Shown here: positions 52,911 through 63,728 of the stretch, in pieces
Layout of the letters: the number at the start of each line of letters is the position of its first letter
Position numbering within the stretch: position 1 is the stretch's first letter
NCBI RefSeq assembly: GCF_910592395.1
Contig: NC_088312.1
Span: 17,305,292 to 17,369,291 of the forward strand
Reading direction: 5' to 3'
Source: Lineus longissimus
Lineage: Eukaryota; Nemertea; Pilidiophora; Heteronemertea; Lineidae
Length of the DNA: 64,000 nucleotides
Made by a program: the position numbers and the translations under genes
Notes under the pieces: generated by a model
What the model was told of the DNA's origin: nothing
Databases searched by the model: none
The model's input: the letters and a program-made list of their open reading frames with translations, nothing else

Positions 52911-55237
52911 GACCTGCTGCTGATCCTCAAAGCCAGGCCACAGCTGAGACCGATAGCAGTGCTGAAGAGGAAAGTCACTCAGAGTGTCCTCCTGGTACAG
53001 AAATGAGACCAGCTGCTCCTGTTGGTAAAACTGACTCTGACAAGGTTGATGATTCAGACTCGGATAATTCTGTTGGTCTCGTCAATTTCAAGCATGATAG
53101 TGAAAATAACCCTAGTCTTGCTGACTCTGCTGAATTACCTATATCTGTCAGTGAACTGGATGGCGATTCTCAATCCAGCAAAACAGACAATTTTGATTCA
53201 GATCATTATGAGTCAGATACAGAGACCGACTCTGTGGTCAATGAAGGCCCAGTTGATATCAATAATAATGCCACTGGCAGTGGTAATGATACTGGCACTG
53301 AAAGTAATACAGTCCGATCCAAGTCCAATCATGGAGTCATGTCTGACTCCGATGGAAGAAAGCGAGATGCGCAAGAACTGCTGGAGAAATACCCTCAATT
53401 CACACTATCTGCAGGAGGCTTCTTGTGCCGCACTTGCTCAGCATTTGCATCACCTGCGGACAAGGCCAATAAGACTTTTAAGCCTTTTATTTCTACTGGG
53501 TCAAAGTTAGGTGATCATCCTGACAAGCGACTTAATGACCACCTAAAGCCCACTTTGCATAACAGATGTGTTCAGAATGAAAAAATGCTGAAGGAAATGC
53601 TGAGCAAGGGTGGGCTTGCTGGCCTGTATGAAAGAAGTACACAATCAGAGATAGAAAACAATCGCCAGTATTTTTCTCACCTTGTCAAGTCCATGAATTA
53701 TCATATTCATCATTACAATGCCAAGTCCCAACTTCCAGAATTCATCAAGTTCCTTGCTACCTTAGGTGAGGAGGTTACAGAGAGGTTCCTTTCAAGAAAT
53801 GCTGGGTCTTCATATGGCACTTACCTGAGCCCCCTGTCCATAGATGAAGTTTTGACTTCATACAGCATCTGGTGTACTGAGAGAATATCCGAATCTCTTC
53901 TACATGCTGAAGTTATGACCTACTACAGCGACGACTCTGAATCGCACAATGATTCAGATGAAATGGTAAGTTTTGCAACATGGCTGGATCCCAGCTGCAC
54001 CCTGGGAACAATGCAACCCTATGCCTTCCTCAACATAAGGGCGGTAGCTCCTCCTGCTGAAGCAGCTACAGATCCAGGTGTCAAAACACATTATGATGCA
54101 AAGTCGTTGTATTCTTCAATGAAAACTGTTCTGAATGACACCAATATTGAACAGAAACTTGTCAAATTCATATGTTTCGATGGAAGAAATACCATGAGCG
54201 GTGCACAAGGAGGAGTGCAGAAATTCTGGCGTGATGACCATCCCAGCACCATATATATTAATTGCCGTAATCATCGCCTAGCTCTAGTATTTGTGCATCT
54301 AAAACGCATCTATCCCCTAATCAATGAATACGACCAGCTTCTGATTGATATGTATATAGCTATTGACTACAGCAAAACAGCCAAGGTGGTATTTCATCAT
54401 CTTCAGGCAATTGCTGGGGAAGACCCTCTGAGAATGCTGAAGGCATGTACAACAAGGTGGCTAAGCCACTTTATGGCCACTCGTAGGGTACTTGATAGGT
54501 ATGATGATCTGCTGACTACATTTGACACACTTTATCTTAAAACTAGAGATACGAAGTACCTCAAGATAAATGAAAGGTTGAGTGATCCAGATAATATCTG
54601 TGTGTTGGTGTGTATGAATCAGCTTCTGCAGGAAACCAACAAGCTTTCATTAGCACTGCAGTCAACTACTGCCCAGATAACAAAAATCCTTGACTTAGTG
54701 GAAAAGGCACGATTGTGTGTGGATGCTTTACCTGAATCTGAGACATGCAAAGCCAGATGTCAGGAGTACCTTCAGAAAGCAAAATCATACAGGGAAGACA
54801 GTGTTGGATTCCGCAGACAGACCAGGGGGCAACAGGCTAAATCCCATCAAAACTTTGATTTTGAGAAATTCAACAAGGACTTCCTGAAACCCTTCTGCAG
54901 GGATCTGTCTGCAGAAATGAGCATTGCCTTCTATGATGACCAGCATCCAGTGATCAGTTCTTTGATACAGCTCTTTGTTGTTCCAGTAGTAAGATCATCA
55001 TCCACTGATTCCCAATTGTCCAGCACAAAGTTACAGGTAGAGTTCAAAAAGATCTCCAGTCAATACTCTCTGGCTGGGGACTTGGAAGATCAGACTCCAC
55101 TTGTGACAGAATACAATAGTTTCATTGAGCATTTGGGCCTTATGAAAAAAAGACACGAGTCCCAGATTGATGAGCAAGTTCGTCATATCAGCAAAAGCAT
55201 TGAGTCAAAGAAGAAGGAGAGTGCAAAGAATGAATGA
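52911..55237 (+). CDS. hAT-superfamily transposase-like protein, main exon
   Basis: A long open frame in exon-like context (acceptor ttttcag at 52910; the frame is open from 52886). The N-terminus is acidic and Ser-rich (about residues 10-150). A TTF/BED-like finger region follows: YPQFTLSAGGFLCRTCSAFA...FISTGSKLGDHP...LNDHL (C-x2-C then His). The RNase-H-like hAT core shows ICFDGRNTMSGAQGGVQKFW, NCRNHRLALVFVH and ACTTRWLSHFMATRRVLDRY. The canonical C-terminal dimerisation block is not recognisable. A TGA ends it at 55235-55237, but the same frame is open for 75 more codons. It could be a transposase or a domesticated gene. I see no hAT termini or 8-bp duplication. Confidence 0.75.
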
Positions 55238-55465
55238 AGGGTGCCTCAATATGTCATCCGAAAATTAGAAGAAGAGATGAAAAATCTCAAAGAGGAGAGG
55301 CATCTGACTCTTCTGGGGGTTCTTGAATGGTTGGATACTCTAGACAAACTAATGAGAATCAAACTCTTCCCTCAGAACCCCTTGCCACTCACCGACAAGG
55401 CTATTGCAACAATCATTGATATTTTCAATACAAGGTTCAATAAACGTAGGTATAGTCCTCTATGA
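55238..55465 (+). pseudogene. In-frame continuation of the hAT-like protein after a TGA
   Basis: In the same frame as the preceding ORF: VPQYVIRKLEEEMKNLKEER, then LTLLGVLEWLDTLDKLM...TDKAIATIIDIFNTRF and a TGA at 55463-55465. AATAAA follows at once (55438 region). The coiled-coil-like sequence continues the helix before the stop, so the stop is probably a nonsense change and not the native end. Confidence 0.5.
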
Positions 55466-56385
55466 ATTGTGCTGATCAATCATGAATTGAATTGTGCTGA
55501 TCAATCATAATCTATACAGGCTGGGCCATGTGTGCATTTGTCTGTCTGAAGTTATTATGATGAAAAACTAACTGCTGTTAAGTGTTTCCATTTGTTCCTG
55601 TTTAATTGTTTGGCAAATAATTACACTACTACTAGTCTGTCTTATTCTATATGATGCAATAACATAGTAGTTGAAACTTACTAGTCTGTTAATTAATCTG
55701 TCAGTGAGTCTTGAAGCAGTGAGAGGGGTTTTAAAGTTTTGTAGCTTCATTACTTACTCATGCATACATACACGTGTATAATGATACCACTGCTGACTGC
55801 TAAGAAAATAAAATATGTGATGAAGTGAACTACACCAATTGTTTGTTTGATCTTTCTTTATTCTTATAAAATGATGTCGATGACGGCAGATGGGCAGCCA
55901 GGTGGGCTTGATGGACCAGTGCCACTAAGCCACAAAAAAGCACGTTCCGTCATGCCTTACGGCACGCAAAGTGCCCAAAATAGACCTTAAAAAAGTAGAG
56001 GGTGTAGCCTTAGCTGTACAATTGAGAGCCCTGATCTCAGAATTCATAACTTTAAGGGACGAATTATACAATGACAGGCAAGAGGTCACCGAAATTTTAG
56101 AGTATCTTTGTACAAACTAAATCCTTAAACTTCTTTTTGTATTCCTGTAAACACACTGCATTCATGCAGTACTAAATCATTGCACCAATTATGTTACTAA
56201 TTCTGCACTATTCTTTTGTATACCACAGAGTATGAAATAAACACATATGATAATAATTATTGTTAAATATTTGTCCTTCCATTTATAGCTTGATTTAATA
56301 GAACAAAGTTTTATTAAATTATTACTTTAGTCCTACTTTAGAGACTTTAATCTCATTTCAATGATTTGATATCAGAAACTGGTAA
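55466..56385. other. No supportable gene
   Basis: AT-rich, with AATAAA sites near 55807 and 56236 and a short doublet (attgtgctgatcaatcat, 55475-55510). Some frames near 56000-56120 (LRALISEFITLRDELYNDRQE, seen as short pieces) are coding-like; they resemble a Polinton-side remnant but are too short to assign. Confidence 0.35.
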
Positions 56386-57372
56386 TCATTCATTGAATTT
56401 GTCACTGTAACCCTTCCACTTCACTAATCCGTATTTCTTGCCTTAACTGGTCTTGTACCTTAATATCTTCTCTATCTTGTACTCTAGTTGGTCAGGATTA
56501 GGAACATAGCTCAATTCCTCTTCATAGAAATATCCTTGAATTTCCTCCTTGTGATAATCTTCAAGCTTGTAGACGATAGGATGAGTGAAAATGATCTATG
56601 TGATTTAGAATACTTCCTCAGTGAAGTTTGGTAGGTAGCCTTTATCGAAAATGGACTGGTACTTTGAAATTCTTTCACTGTCACCTACTTTGTACTTTGG
56701 ATCACCAAATGTCTCTTTGAGGTGGATACCGTAAAGGTTGTACCATACTGCTCCTTCATTTTCCATCTTTCTGGCATCTACAGGTTTCATACCTATTGAT
56801 GAGTGAAAAGTGTTGTTGTAGCCACTGACCAAGTCATCCAGAACATCGATCCACTTGCCAGTCGCCTTAGCGGTGAAATAACGCCACATCTTCTCTTTCA
56901 AAGTCCTGTTGAAATGCTCTACGACTGCTTCCTTCTTGTCAGGTTTTTTGGAGAACCATTCTATGACATTTTCTGTTAAAAGTTACTTGAAGTGTTTATC
57001 GTAGAATTCTGTACAATCATCAAATTTGATCTTTTCTGGTTTTGCCTCTTTAAAAATCACTTTAAATGCATCTCTGTCATCTGATTTCTTCTCCTCTCTT
57101 ACTCTTCACCGGTAGAGCCCAAGAGTAACAAATGAATAGGTCTATGGCTGTTAAAATGAATATGAATCCTTTATTCTTACCCTCAAATTTATGCATATCA
57201 ACCAGGTCAGCTTCCACTGTTGATCAATGTACGATACCATTGTCTTTCTAAAGGTGAATTTCTTAATGGTTGGTTTGTGTAGTTGGTGTGTTGGTAGTAG
57301 TGTGTCTATGAATTCTTTCACCTCTTTGTGCTTAATGAGTTTTTTCGAGCTATGCTCTTGTGACGAAGTCAA
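56386..57372 (-). pseudogene. Polinton/Maverick-type retroviral-like integrase, broken
   Basis: On the minus strand the order is HKPTIKKFTFRKTMVSYIDQ QW (start of the core; first catalytic Asp region shifted out of frame after W near 57213), then TEFYDKHF with a preceding Asp (second acidic residue, near 57000), HFNRTLKEKMWRYFTA preceded by Glu (third), WIDVLDDLVSGYNNTFHSSI, PKYKVGDSERISKYQSIFDK and a chromodomain-like end YGLVKWKGYSD. Stops and at least two frameshifts break it, including a TAA at 56443-56445 and a TGA at 56386-56388. Polinton integrases insert the element with 6-bp duplications. No restored protein is given. Confidence 0.82.
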
Positions 57373-58679
57373 ACTTTGTCGAGCTTTGCTCTCTTGACTT
57401 TTGTCATGCTCTGAATATTACCAGAATCCTTCATCCGAAAAAAGGATCCATACAAATTGAAATGTGAAGTGCACTATGTAAAATCCTTTTTCCTATCTGT
57501 TTTCAGACACATAAGAAAGATGATTTTCGCCCTCCTTGACGGATACACGAGGGTTGTTACACCAATTATCAACTTATCAGGAAAGCAATGACAGATGGGA
57601 AGGGCGGAGCACTGACCGCATGCAGCCGAAATACGGCCATTAATCTGTATCGACCAGCTGATCGTGCTCAACACATCCTCAGCACCTTCCATTTTGCTCG
57701 CAAGGAAGTAATGGGGGGAAAACCCGAACATTTCAGTTCAGGGGAGCGAGAAAAGGAAGATGCCCAAAAGGGAGGGGGGGGGGCTAGCCAAAAATCCTCC
57801 CAAAGTGATCATCTTCTAACAACTCCGTTTGGGGCTAATAGCGATCACTGCAAGGGTCCTCCGTGGCTGTACGCAGGTAGCGAAATCGAATGGCCGAGAC
57901 AAAGCCTGCCTGGGTTTAAATAGCCTTGCTCGACAATGGAAAAGTACTGAGGGTGTCAACACATCCTCAGCACCTTCCATTTTGCTCGCAAGGAAGTAAT
58001 GGGGGGAAAACCCGAACATTTCAGTAGATACGCCCTGAAATTGATGGCGTTATCATAAAAAAATCCACCCATTACTCCCCAAAACCCAAAACTGGTAGCA
58101 AACAAAAGTTGACAAACATATATCTACATATGTTAGGTTTATTCAAAAACATATAACGTGTCCGTGAACACGCTAACAAAGAACCTGTCAATAGCATAAG
58201 CAGATAACGTCCAGGTTAGTTTCATATACGATTGCATGGAAGCAAATTTTACCATAATAATGATAGGTATCTGATCACAGTATTTACTACACTTAAAATG
58301 CATATTTCAATCGGCAGTGACAAGGGTGGCGCAATTGTACACTCTTGTAGGAAAGTAAAAGGACACCAGATATATATATCAATATCTCGGAAGGACCCGC
58401 ACACCTCCATCCCGCACACACGCCATACACCGCCCCAGCATGCCGGCCCAAAGCACCCGTGTCAAAACAACAGCCTCGAGCCCCGCACCACGAAAACATC
58501 ACAATTTCAAAACGAAAAATCGAACCGATCGGAAAACAAAACCTCAGAGAATTGGAAGCGGAAACTCCAAGACTAAAAAAATCGACTCCCTGTGACACCC
58601 CGAAACCCACAGCTGTTTCAGCTAGAATTAAAATGCAAGTTTTATCAGAAGCCACCAGATGGCACTCTACAGGCAGGTG
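57373..58679. other. No certain gene; 68-bp direct repeat
   Basis: The word acacatcctcagcaccttcc continuing to cccgaacatttcag occurs at about 57671-57741 and 57959-58024, identical by eye, 288 bp apart. Other frames have no recognisable domain. Confidence 0.5.
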
Positions 58680-58976
58680 CGACACCAAAGTGTTTATTGC
58701 TATCCCAATAAACATCCCAGTTCCTCACCCCAGACGCTTTCGGAAGGTGCGAGGATTACATAATAGGCCTGAATTCACCCATGTTTGCCCTCAGTTTTGC
58801 TGTAGTAATTAGGATTATACGTATTGATTAGGATCAACTTGGCGTGAACCAAGTTTTGTGTATTATATTGCGGCTGCCATCTTGAATAGTAGGCCTGGGC
58901 CAGCATTGCAAAGTTGGCTAAATTATGACTTTGATGGCACTTTTCTGTGCAAACATTGATGATTGTTTACACTCCC
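58680..58976. repeat. Dispersed repeat, inverted partner of 41605-41898
   Basis: gctatcccaataaacatccc through aaacattgatgattgtttac matches the complement of the copy in the E2 arm. Confidence 0.65.
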
Positions 58977-59384
58977 TTTATGGTTCATGAAATGCCCTAG
59001 ACGCAAGGGCCCAACGCGCCGCGTAGTGGCAAAAAAGCGAAGCTGGCGAAACATTTATAACGGGTCACCGTCACTTATTATTGGACTTATAGCGCATTTA
59101 CGGGGTTGCAACTATTTTGCTTTATAGTGTCACCAGGAAAGAAAAGCATGCGACCTAACGCCGATCTATTTGTATAAAGTGATAATTGGAAGGTATATAG
59201 TAGGAAATATCAATAAAATAATCATTCCATGTCGTCTTTTGAGGGCATTTTTGATTGTAAAAAATATATGTGTACGTCACCGTAGTCTCTGCAATGATAA
59301 TTTTATCAGAGCAGTCTCGCGCAAGTAGAAGTTCTTTACCTACTAGTTCTTCACTTATTAGTCTCAACGTCTGGCGCAAAGCCA

Positions 59385-59540
59385 GACGTTTTCCATTACG
59401 ATTTCACTACGATGTTTGACAAGAAGGAGCAGTGCGCGAGATATGCTAATGAGCAGACTTCCCTCGCTTGAGTTTCTGAAGAATGTTCCATATCGCGCTT
59501 AGCTCATCACTACTGATTATGACAGGCGTGCAACGGTAGG
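59385..59540. repeat. Dispersed direct repeat, partner at 61350-61485
   Basis: gatttcactacgatgtttga through ttccatatcgcgc(t/taa)gct and gacaggcgtgca are shared in the same order, about 90% identical. A 2-kb direct spacing separates the copies. Confidence 0.7.
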
Positions 59541-60329
59541 TATCTGCTCCCCAACTTCCACCCTAATACGGTACAATAAGTTACCATTTGATGGGAATGG
59601 GACAATGCCCTCACTGTGTATGGAGTCATAGGGATAAGAAGACATTATTCATTAGTGTTGGTACAATTGTTTTTGCCCAAAAAGCATGCGCAATCAAAAA
59701 ACAAAATATGCAAGGTATCACGTACATGACCATGACGACGTGCAGAAAGTGCACTGGCCAGTGCATACCCTATGGCTATGTACTAGTAAACATGGTAAAC
59801 ATGAACAACATCATTATTCATCGGCAGTTCATTTTACTCCGAGCTTTTCCTGAAACATATAGCCATGATGATTAGGCCCACCATGTACCATGACCAATAA
59901 CAGCACTAGATCATGTAGATGTCAACAAGTTCACATCAACCGTATAATCCCGCATGGCGCATGTGGGGCATGCGTCTAAACCAAAGCCCCAAAATCACTT
60001 GTTTTGGTCTATTTCACTTGTGTTTCCCCCCGTCTCCCAGTCCATAATACATTTACAGTTTACAATCCCCGATCATGGCCCAACAAAAGGTCATCGGTTG
60101 ACTAAAGGAACACAACTGTTCAATGGATTTATAGTTGAATGCGATCAAACTACGTCTTTTCAATCGTGGATTGTAAATTTAACCCCATGGGCCTAGGGAA
60201 GGCCCTATAACAATACTTTCGACACAGTTATTATCTCCGGTGCCTCCACCATGTTACACACAGTGCTCACTGCTGATTCTAAAATGCGCCACCTAGTCAA
60301 AACAGGACATATGTTCTTCTAGGAATAGA

Positions 60330-61115
60330 TCTCTTTCCAATATTTCTTCATTCCACTATCGTCATCACCTCATCATACTTTCATTGACATTACAGGCACA
60401 GATCCACAGAGCACTCTTCAAATCATCTACACAGTGGTTATCCAACTAGGATTATAAAGGTAATTTCTTAGCCCCGCACAGTGGGTTTCAGTCTTGATAA
60501 AGGGGCACTATTGCTAGCAGCTAGGTAGGCAAGATAAAGTTAGACGAAGTAGCCGATAGGGGTCTCTCACCCCTCAAAGTCCGTCACAACTATTCAAGCT
60601 TGTACAAGGAATACATGCAGCGCTGACTCTAACAAGACCCAATGGGAATGTCGCACAGTCATCTGTCAAAAACAAGACCTATGTTGCAGTATGATCTCTT
60701 GCCAATATTTAATAATTGCACTATCGTCATCACCTCATCATACTTCATTGACATTACAGGCACACATTGACATAGACCACTGTTGCAGTCAACGACACAG
60801 TCGCTATCCAAGTAGCATTATAGAGGTAATTATCATTATCATACCTCATTAGCATGTGAACCAATCACGTCGCGTCCTTTGCGATCACGGCAAAGCCTCA
60901 TGGAATAATGTCTTTCACCGTTGAATAATTTTTCATATTCCATGCCTACAACTTCAATTTCTTCATATTCCATGGCTAGAAGTTCAATACTAATATAATA
61001 TCCAAGATAAAGTTACAAGAAGTAGTCAATAGGGGTCTCTCACCTCTCACTGTATGTCCACACTATTCACGCTTGCACGAGGAATGCATTCAATGCTGAA
61101 TCTAACAACACCCAG
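60330..61115. repeat. Diverged duplicated block pair (U-V-U-V)
   Basis: U (catcacctcatcatacttt, cattgacattacaggcaca) occurs at about 60337-60475 and 60685-60830. V (agataaagtta.a.gaagtag, ataggggtctctcacc) occurs at about 60530-60655 and 61010-61115. An inverted piece of V is at about 61715-61775. No coding signal. Confidence 0.6.
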
Positions 61116-61349
61116 TGCCCTTACTCTGTATATTAGTCACTGGAAGATGGCCCATTTCACTCCTTGCTTCTACTTCACCTATAGTCTCATTGCAAACGCC
61201 TCAGTTCTATGATATCACATTCACTTTCAGCTGTCATGCAACGCAACAACTGCGCTATCTGCCATCGCACATCAACGAAGAAGTGCAGCCGCCCACATTC
61301 CACCTCACGTCTGTCCGACCAGCTGCAATCCTCGAGGACGCCCCACTGT

Positions 61350-61485
61350 ACCACGATTTCACTACGATGTTTGACAAGAAGGAGCAGTGCGCGAGATAGG
61401 CTAATGAGCAGACTTCCCTCGCTTCAGTTTCGGAAGAATGTTCCATATCGCGCTAAGCTGACCACTGCTGACCATGACAGGCGTG
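61350..61485. repeat. Dispersed direct repeat, partner of 59385-59540
   Basis: See partner. The overlapping short frames in both copies disagree, so coding is unlikely. Confidence 0.7.
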
Positions 61486-62012
61486 CATTGGACTGGTACA
61501 GGTTGGAACTGAACATTGAATATGCTGGTGGTGACGCTTTCTGATGAGAAGTTGGTCGTGACTGATGCAGTATCCTTGGACTTGTCCACAGCATCGTTCA
61601 ATCATTGCTCTCTGAGCTGCCTTGATTCTGTACTTACCCAAATACTAAGACCAAATGCCTGTTGACTGTGCTTTAAGAGAGACTGGCGCCATGCCTAGAG
61701 ATATGACTGACCCCTATTGGCAAATTTGTATGACTTTATCTTGCCTACCTAGCTGCTGCCTATAGTCTCCCTTTAACTGCGGAACACTTCAAAGTCGATA
61801 AAATGCCATGTTCCACCTTTTAATGTGTTCAGACCGCCATTTTCAAAATAATCAATTCAGGACACTGCCTTCTAGTCTCATAATAAATTTTGCTTTCCTC
61901 AATAATAACATTTCTTCTTCTTCAATGCTTTCATCATTCCAAACTTCTCCTCCTCTGACTTTTACAGGGGTACAGTCATGGCAATCAAAACCCAAATACT
62001 GAAACCAAATGC

Positions 62013-62076
62013 CTGTTGACTGTGCTTTAAGAGAGACTGGCACCATGCCTAGTCTCTCTTAAAGCACAGTCAACAG
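62013..62076. repeat. Perfect 26-bp inverted repeat with 12-nt loop
   Basis: Arms 62013-62038 and 62051-62076 (ctgttgactgtgctttaaga... and complement), loop ggcaccatgcct. A single copy of the left arm and loop, without the right arm, occurs at about 61660-61700. Confidence 0.9.
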
Positions 62077-62556
62077 ACACCAACCCCCTCAGACTCAGAA
62101 ACCACAAACGCCCAACCCTTCCTGCTACCTTAATACTTCTGGATCTTCACAAAATGACAATTATATCCACGGTTTCTAACTTAGTTATGTATTTTTATGA
62201 TAAAATGGACTTTTCCCGGAAAAAAAATTAATTCACTGGGTCGTCCGTTTTACTGATTGCCTATATTCCTCGATTTATTATTCTCTCATCAGTGATGGTA
62301 TCAGTATACTGTTATAAATCTGATGAAATTCTTTAGCAAATGAAGATTAAACCTGATAGATGTGTGGGGGTTAAACATGATGACTGGATGTACCTTGTGT
62401 TCAAAATCACAACTAAACCTGCCTTCATCCTACTACACTATGCTTGCTGAAGACTATGTCAGTATGATGTAAACTGTAGACATATGCACAATCTGCCTTC
62501 TTACTACACTGAGGATCAGATAATCAGTAGGGAAGTTGTGATGCAGACTGTACTTA

Positions 62557-62920
62557 TGCAAGTATCAATTCGTGTCTTGTACCCCCCCTCCTCAAGGGTA
62601 CGACACCGTATCACCCTATAACGACATCTTAAGGCTCAAGCATCACCCTTTTTTCACCAATGCTACTTTTTCTTTCGTCAAGACATCACCATCAACAATA
62701 TATCAGTTATCACCGTCATATAAAGTAACCGAACTAATTTTACTGGGTAAGGCTGTATGTTCGACAAGACATCGACACATTAGCATCCTTATTCTTTCCA
62801 GCTTCGCCAAATTTTCACTAAAGGAAAAATAAATACTACTCAAGCATCGGCAAAGATTAGTGGTGATAGCTTAACTACCCTTGAGGAGGGGGGGGTACAA
62901 GAAACGAATTGATACTTGCA
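62557..62920. mobile_element. MITE with about 45-bp inverted ends and TTA target duplication
   Basis: Ends TGCAAGTATCAATTCG and complement, extending through the C-run and ctcctcaaggg. TTA flanks both sides (62554-62556, 62921-62923). A 3-bp TTA duplication suggests PIF/Harbinger. The interior has no domain-bearing ORF. Confidence 0.72.
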
Positions 62921-62974
62921 TTAAGACCAAATTAGTATAGAAGTTATGATGCAAACTGAAGACGTGTCCCTGAA

Positions 62975-63490
62975 GACTGGATAGGGACATCTCATAACCA
63001 ATATCGTTGACGAGGGATGTGACCGTCTCGATCGGTGTCCCTGAATGAAGACGGGACTAGGGACATCTCATAACCAATATCATTGACGAGGGATGTGACC
63101 GTCTCGATCGGTGTCCTTGAATGAAGACGGGACTAGGGACATCTCATAACCAATATCATTGATGAGGGATGCGACTGCTCGATCGGTGTCACTGAATGAA
63201 GACGGGACGAGGGACATCTCATAACCAATATCATTGACGAGGGATGAGACTGCTCGATCGGTGTCACTGAATGAAGACGGGACTAGGGACATCTCATAGC
63301 CAATATCATTGACGAGGGATGTGACCGTCTCGATCGGTGTCCCTGAATGAAGACGGGACTAGGGACATCTCATAACCAATATCATTGACGAGGGATGTGA
63401 CTGCTCGATCGGTGTCACTAAATGAAGACGGGACTAGGGACATCTCATAACCAATATCATTGACGAGGGATGTGACCGTCTCACCCAGCT
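62975..63490 (-). repeat. 75/76-bp minisatellite, about seven units
   Basis: The word cggtgtc recurs at 63034, 63110, 63185, 63260, 63336 and 63411, i.e. steps of 76, 75, 75, 76 and 75. Units with gaccgtctcgatc are 76 bp and those with gactgctcgatc are 75 bp. On the minus strand each 75-bp unit encodes 25 residues. Confidence 0.92.
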
Positions 63491-63728
63491 TGTTTATGTG
63501 GTGTCCCTGTACCAAGATGGGACTAGTAGTAGTATAGGACATAATTGTCATAACATCATGGACAAGTGATTTGACTGTCTCATCTGGCTTGGTGTCCCTC
63601 ATATAAGCTGTCCTGTTGAAGTAAGATGGGACAAGTGGTTCAAGACCCCTCAGCAGGTCTCTTGTGTAGAGTGCCAATGCTTGACAAGCACATGTACTAG
63701 TATTCCATATGTTGCCATGGCAGTACAC
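63306..63728 (-). CDS. Possible repeat-protein exon read through the minisatellite
   Basis: A 140-codon frame. The first part is unique (LYTRDLLRGLEPLVPSYFNR) and leads into degenerate then regular 25-residue repeats of the form SDTDRAVTSLVNDIGYEMSL. The upstream, non-identical units (DTKPDETVKSLVHDV, NKLGETVTSLVNDI) show the repeat existed before the recent expansion. A 76-bp unit shifts the frame and ends it. The product is unknown; it may be an exon of a repeat protein or an open frame by chance. Confidence 0.3.
   Translation of the reverse strand: MYCHGNIWNTSTCACQALALYTRDLLRGLEPLVPSYFNRTAYMRDTKPDETVKSLVHDVMTIMSYTTTSPILVQGHHINKLGETVTSLVNDIGYEMSLVPSSFSDTDRAVTSLVNDIGYEMSLVPSSFRDTDRDGHIPRQ

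Noticed and set aside
62975-63490. CRISPR-like array in the 75/76-bp repeats
   Set aside because: The whole unit is conserved; there are no variable spacers.
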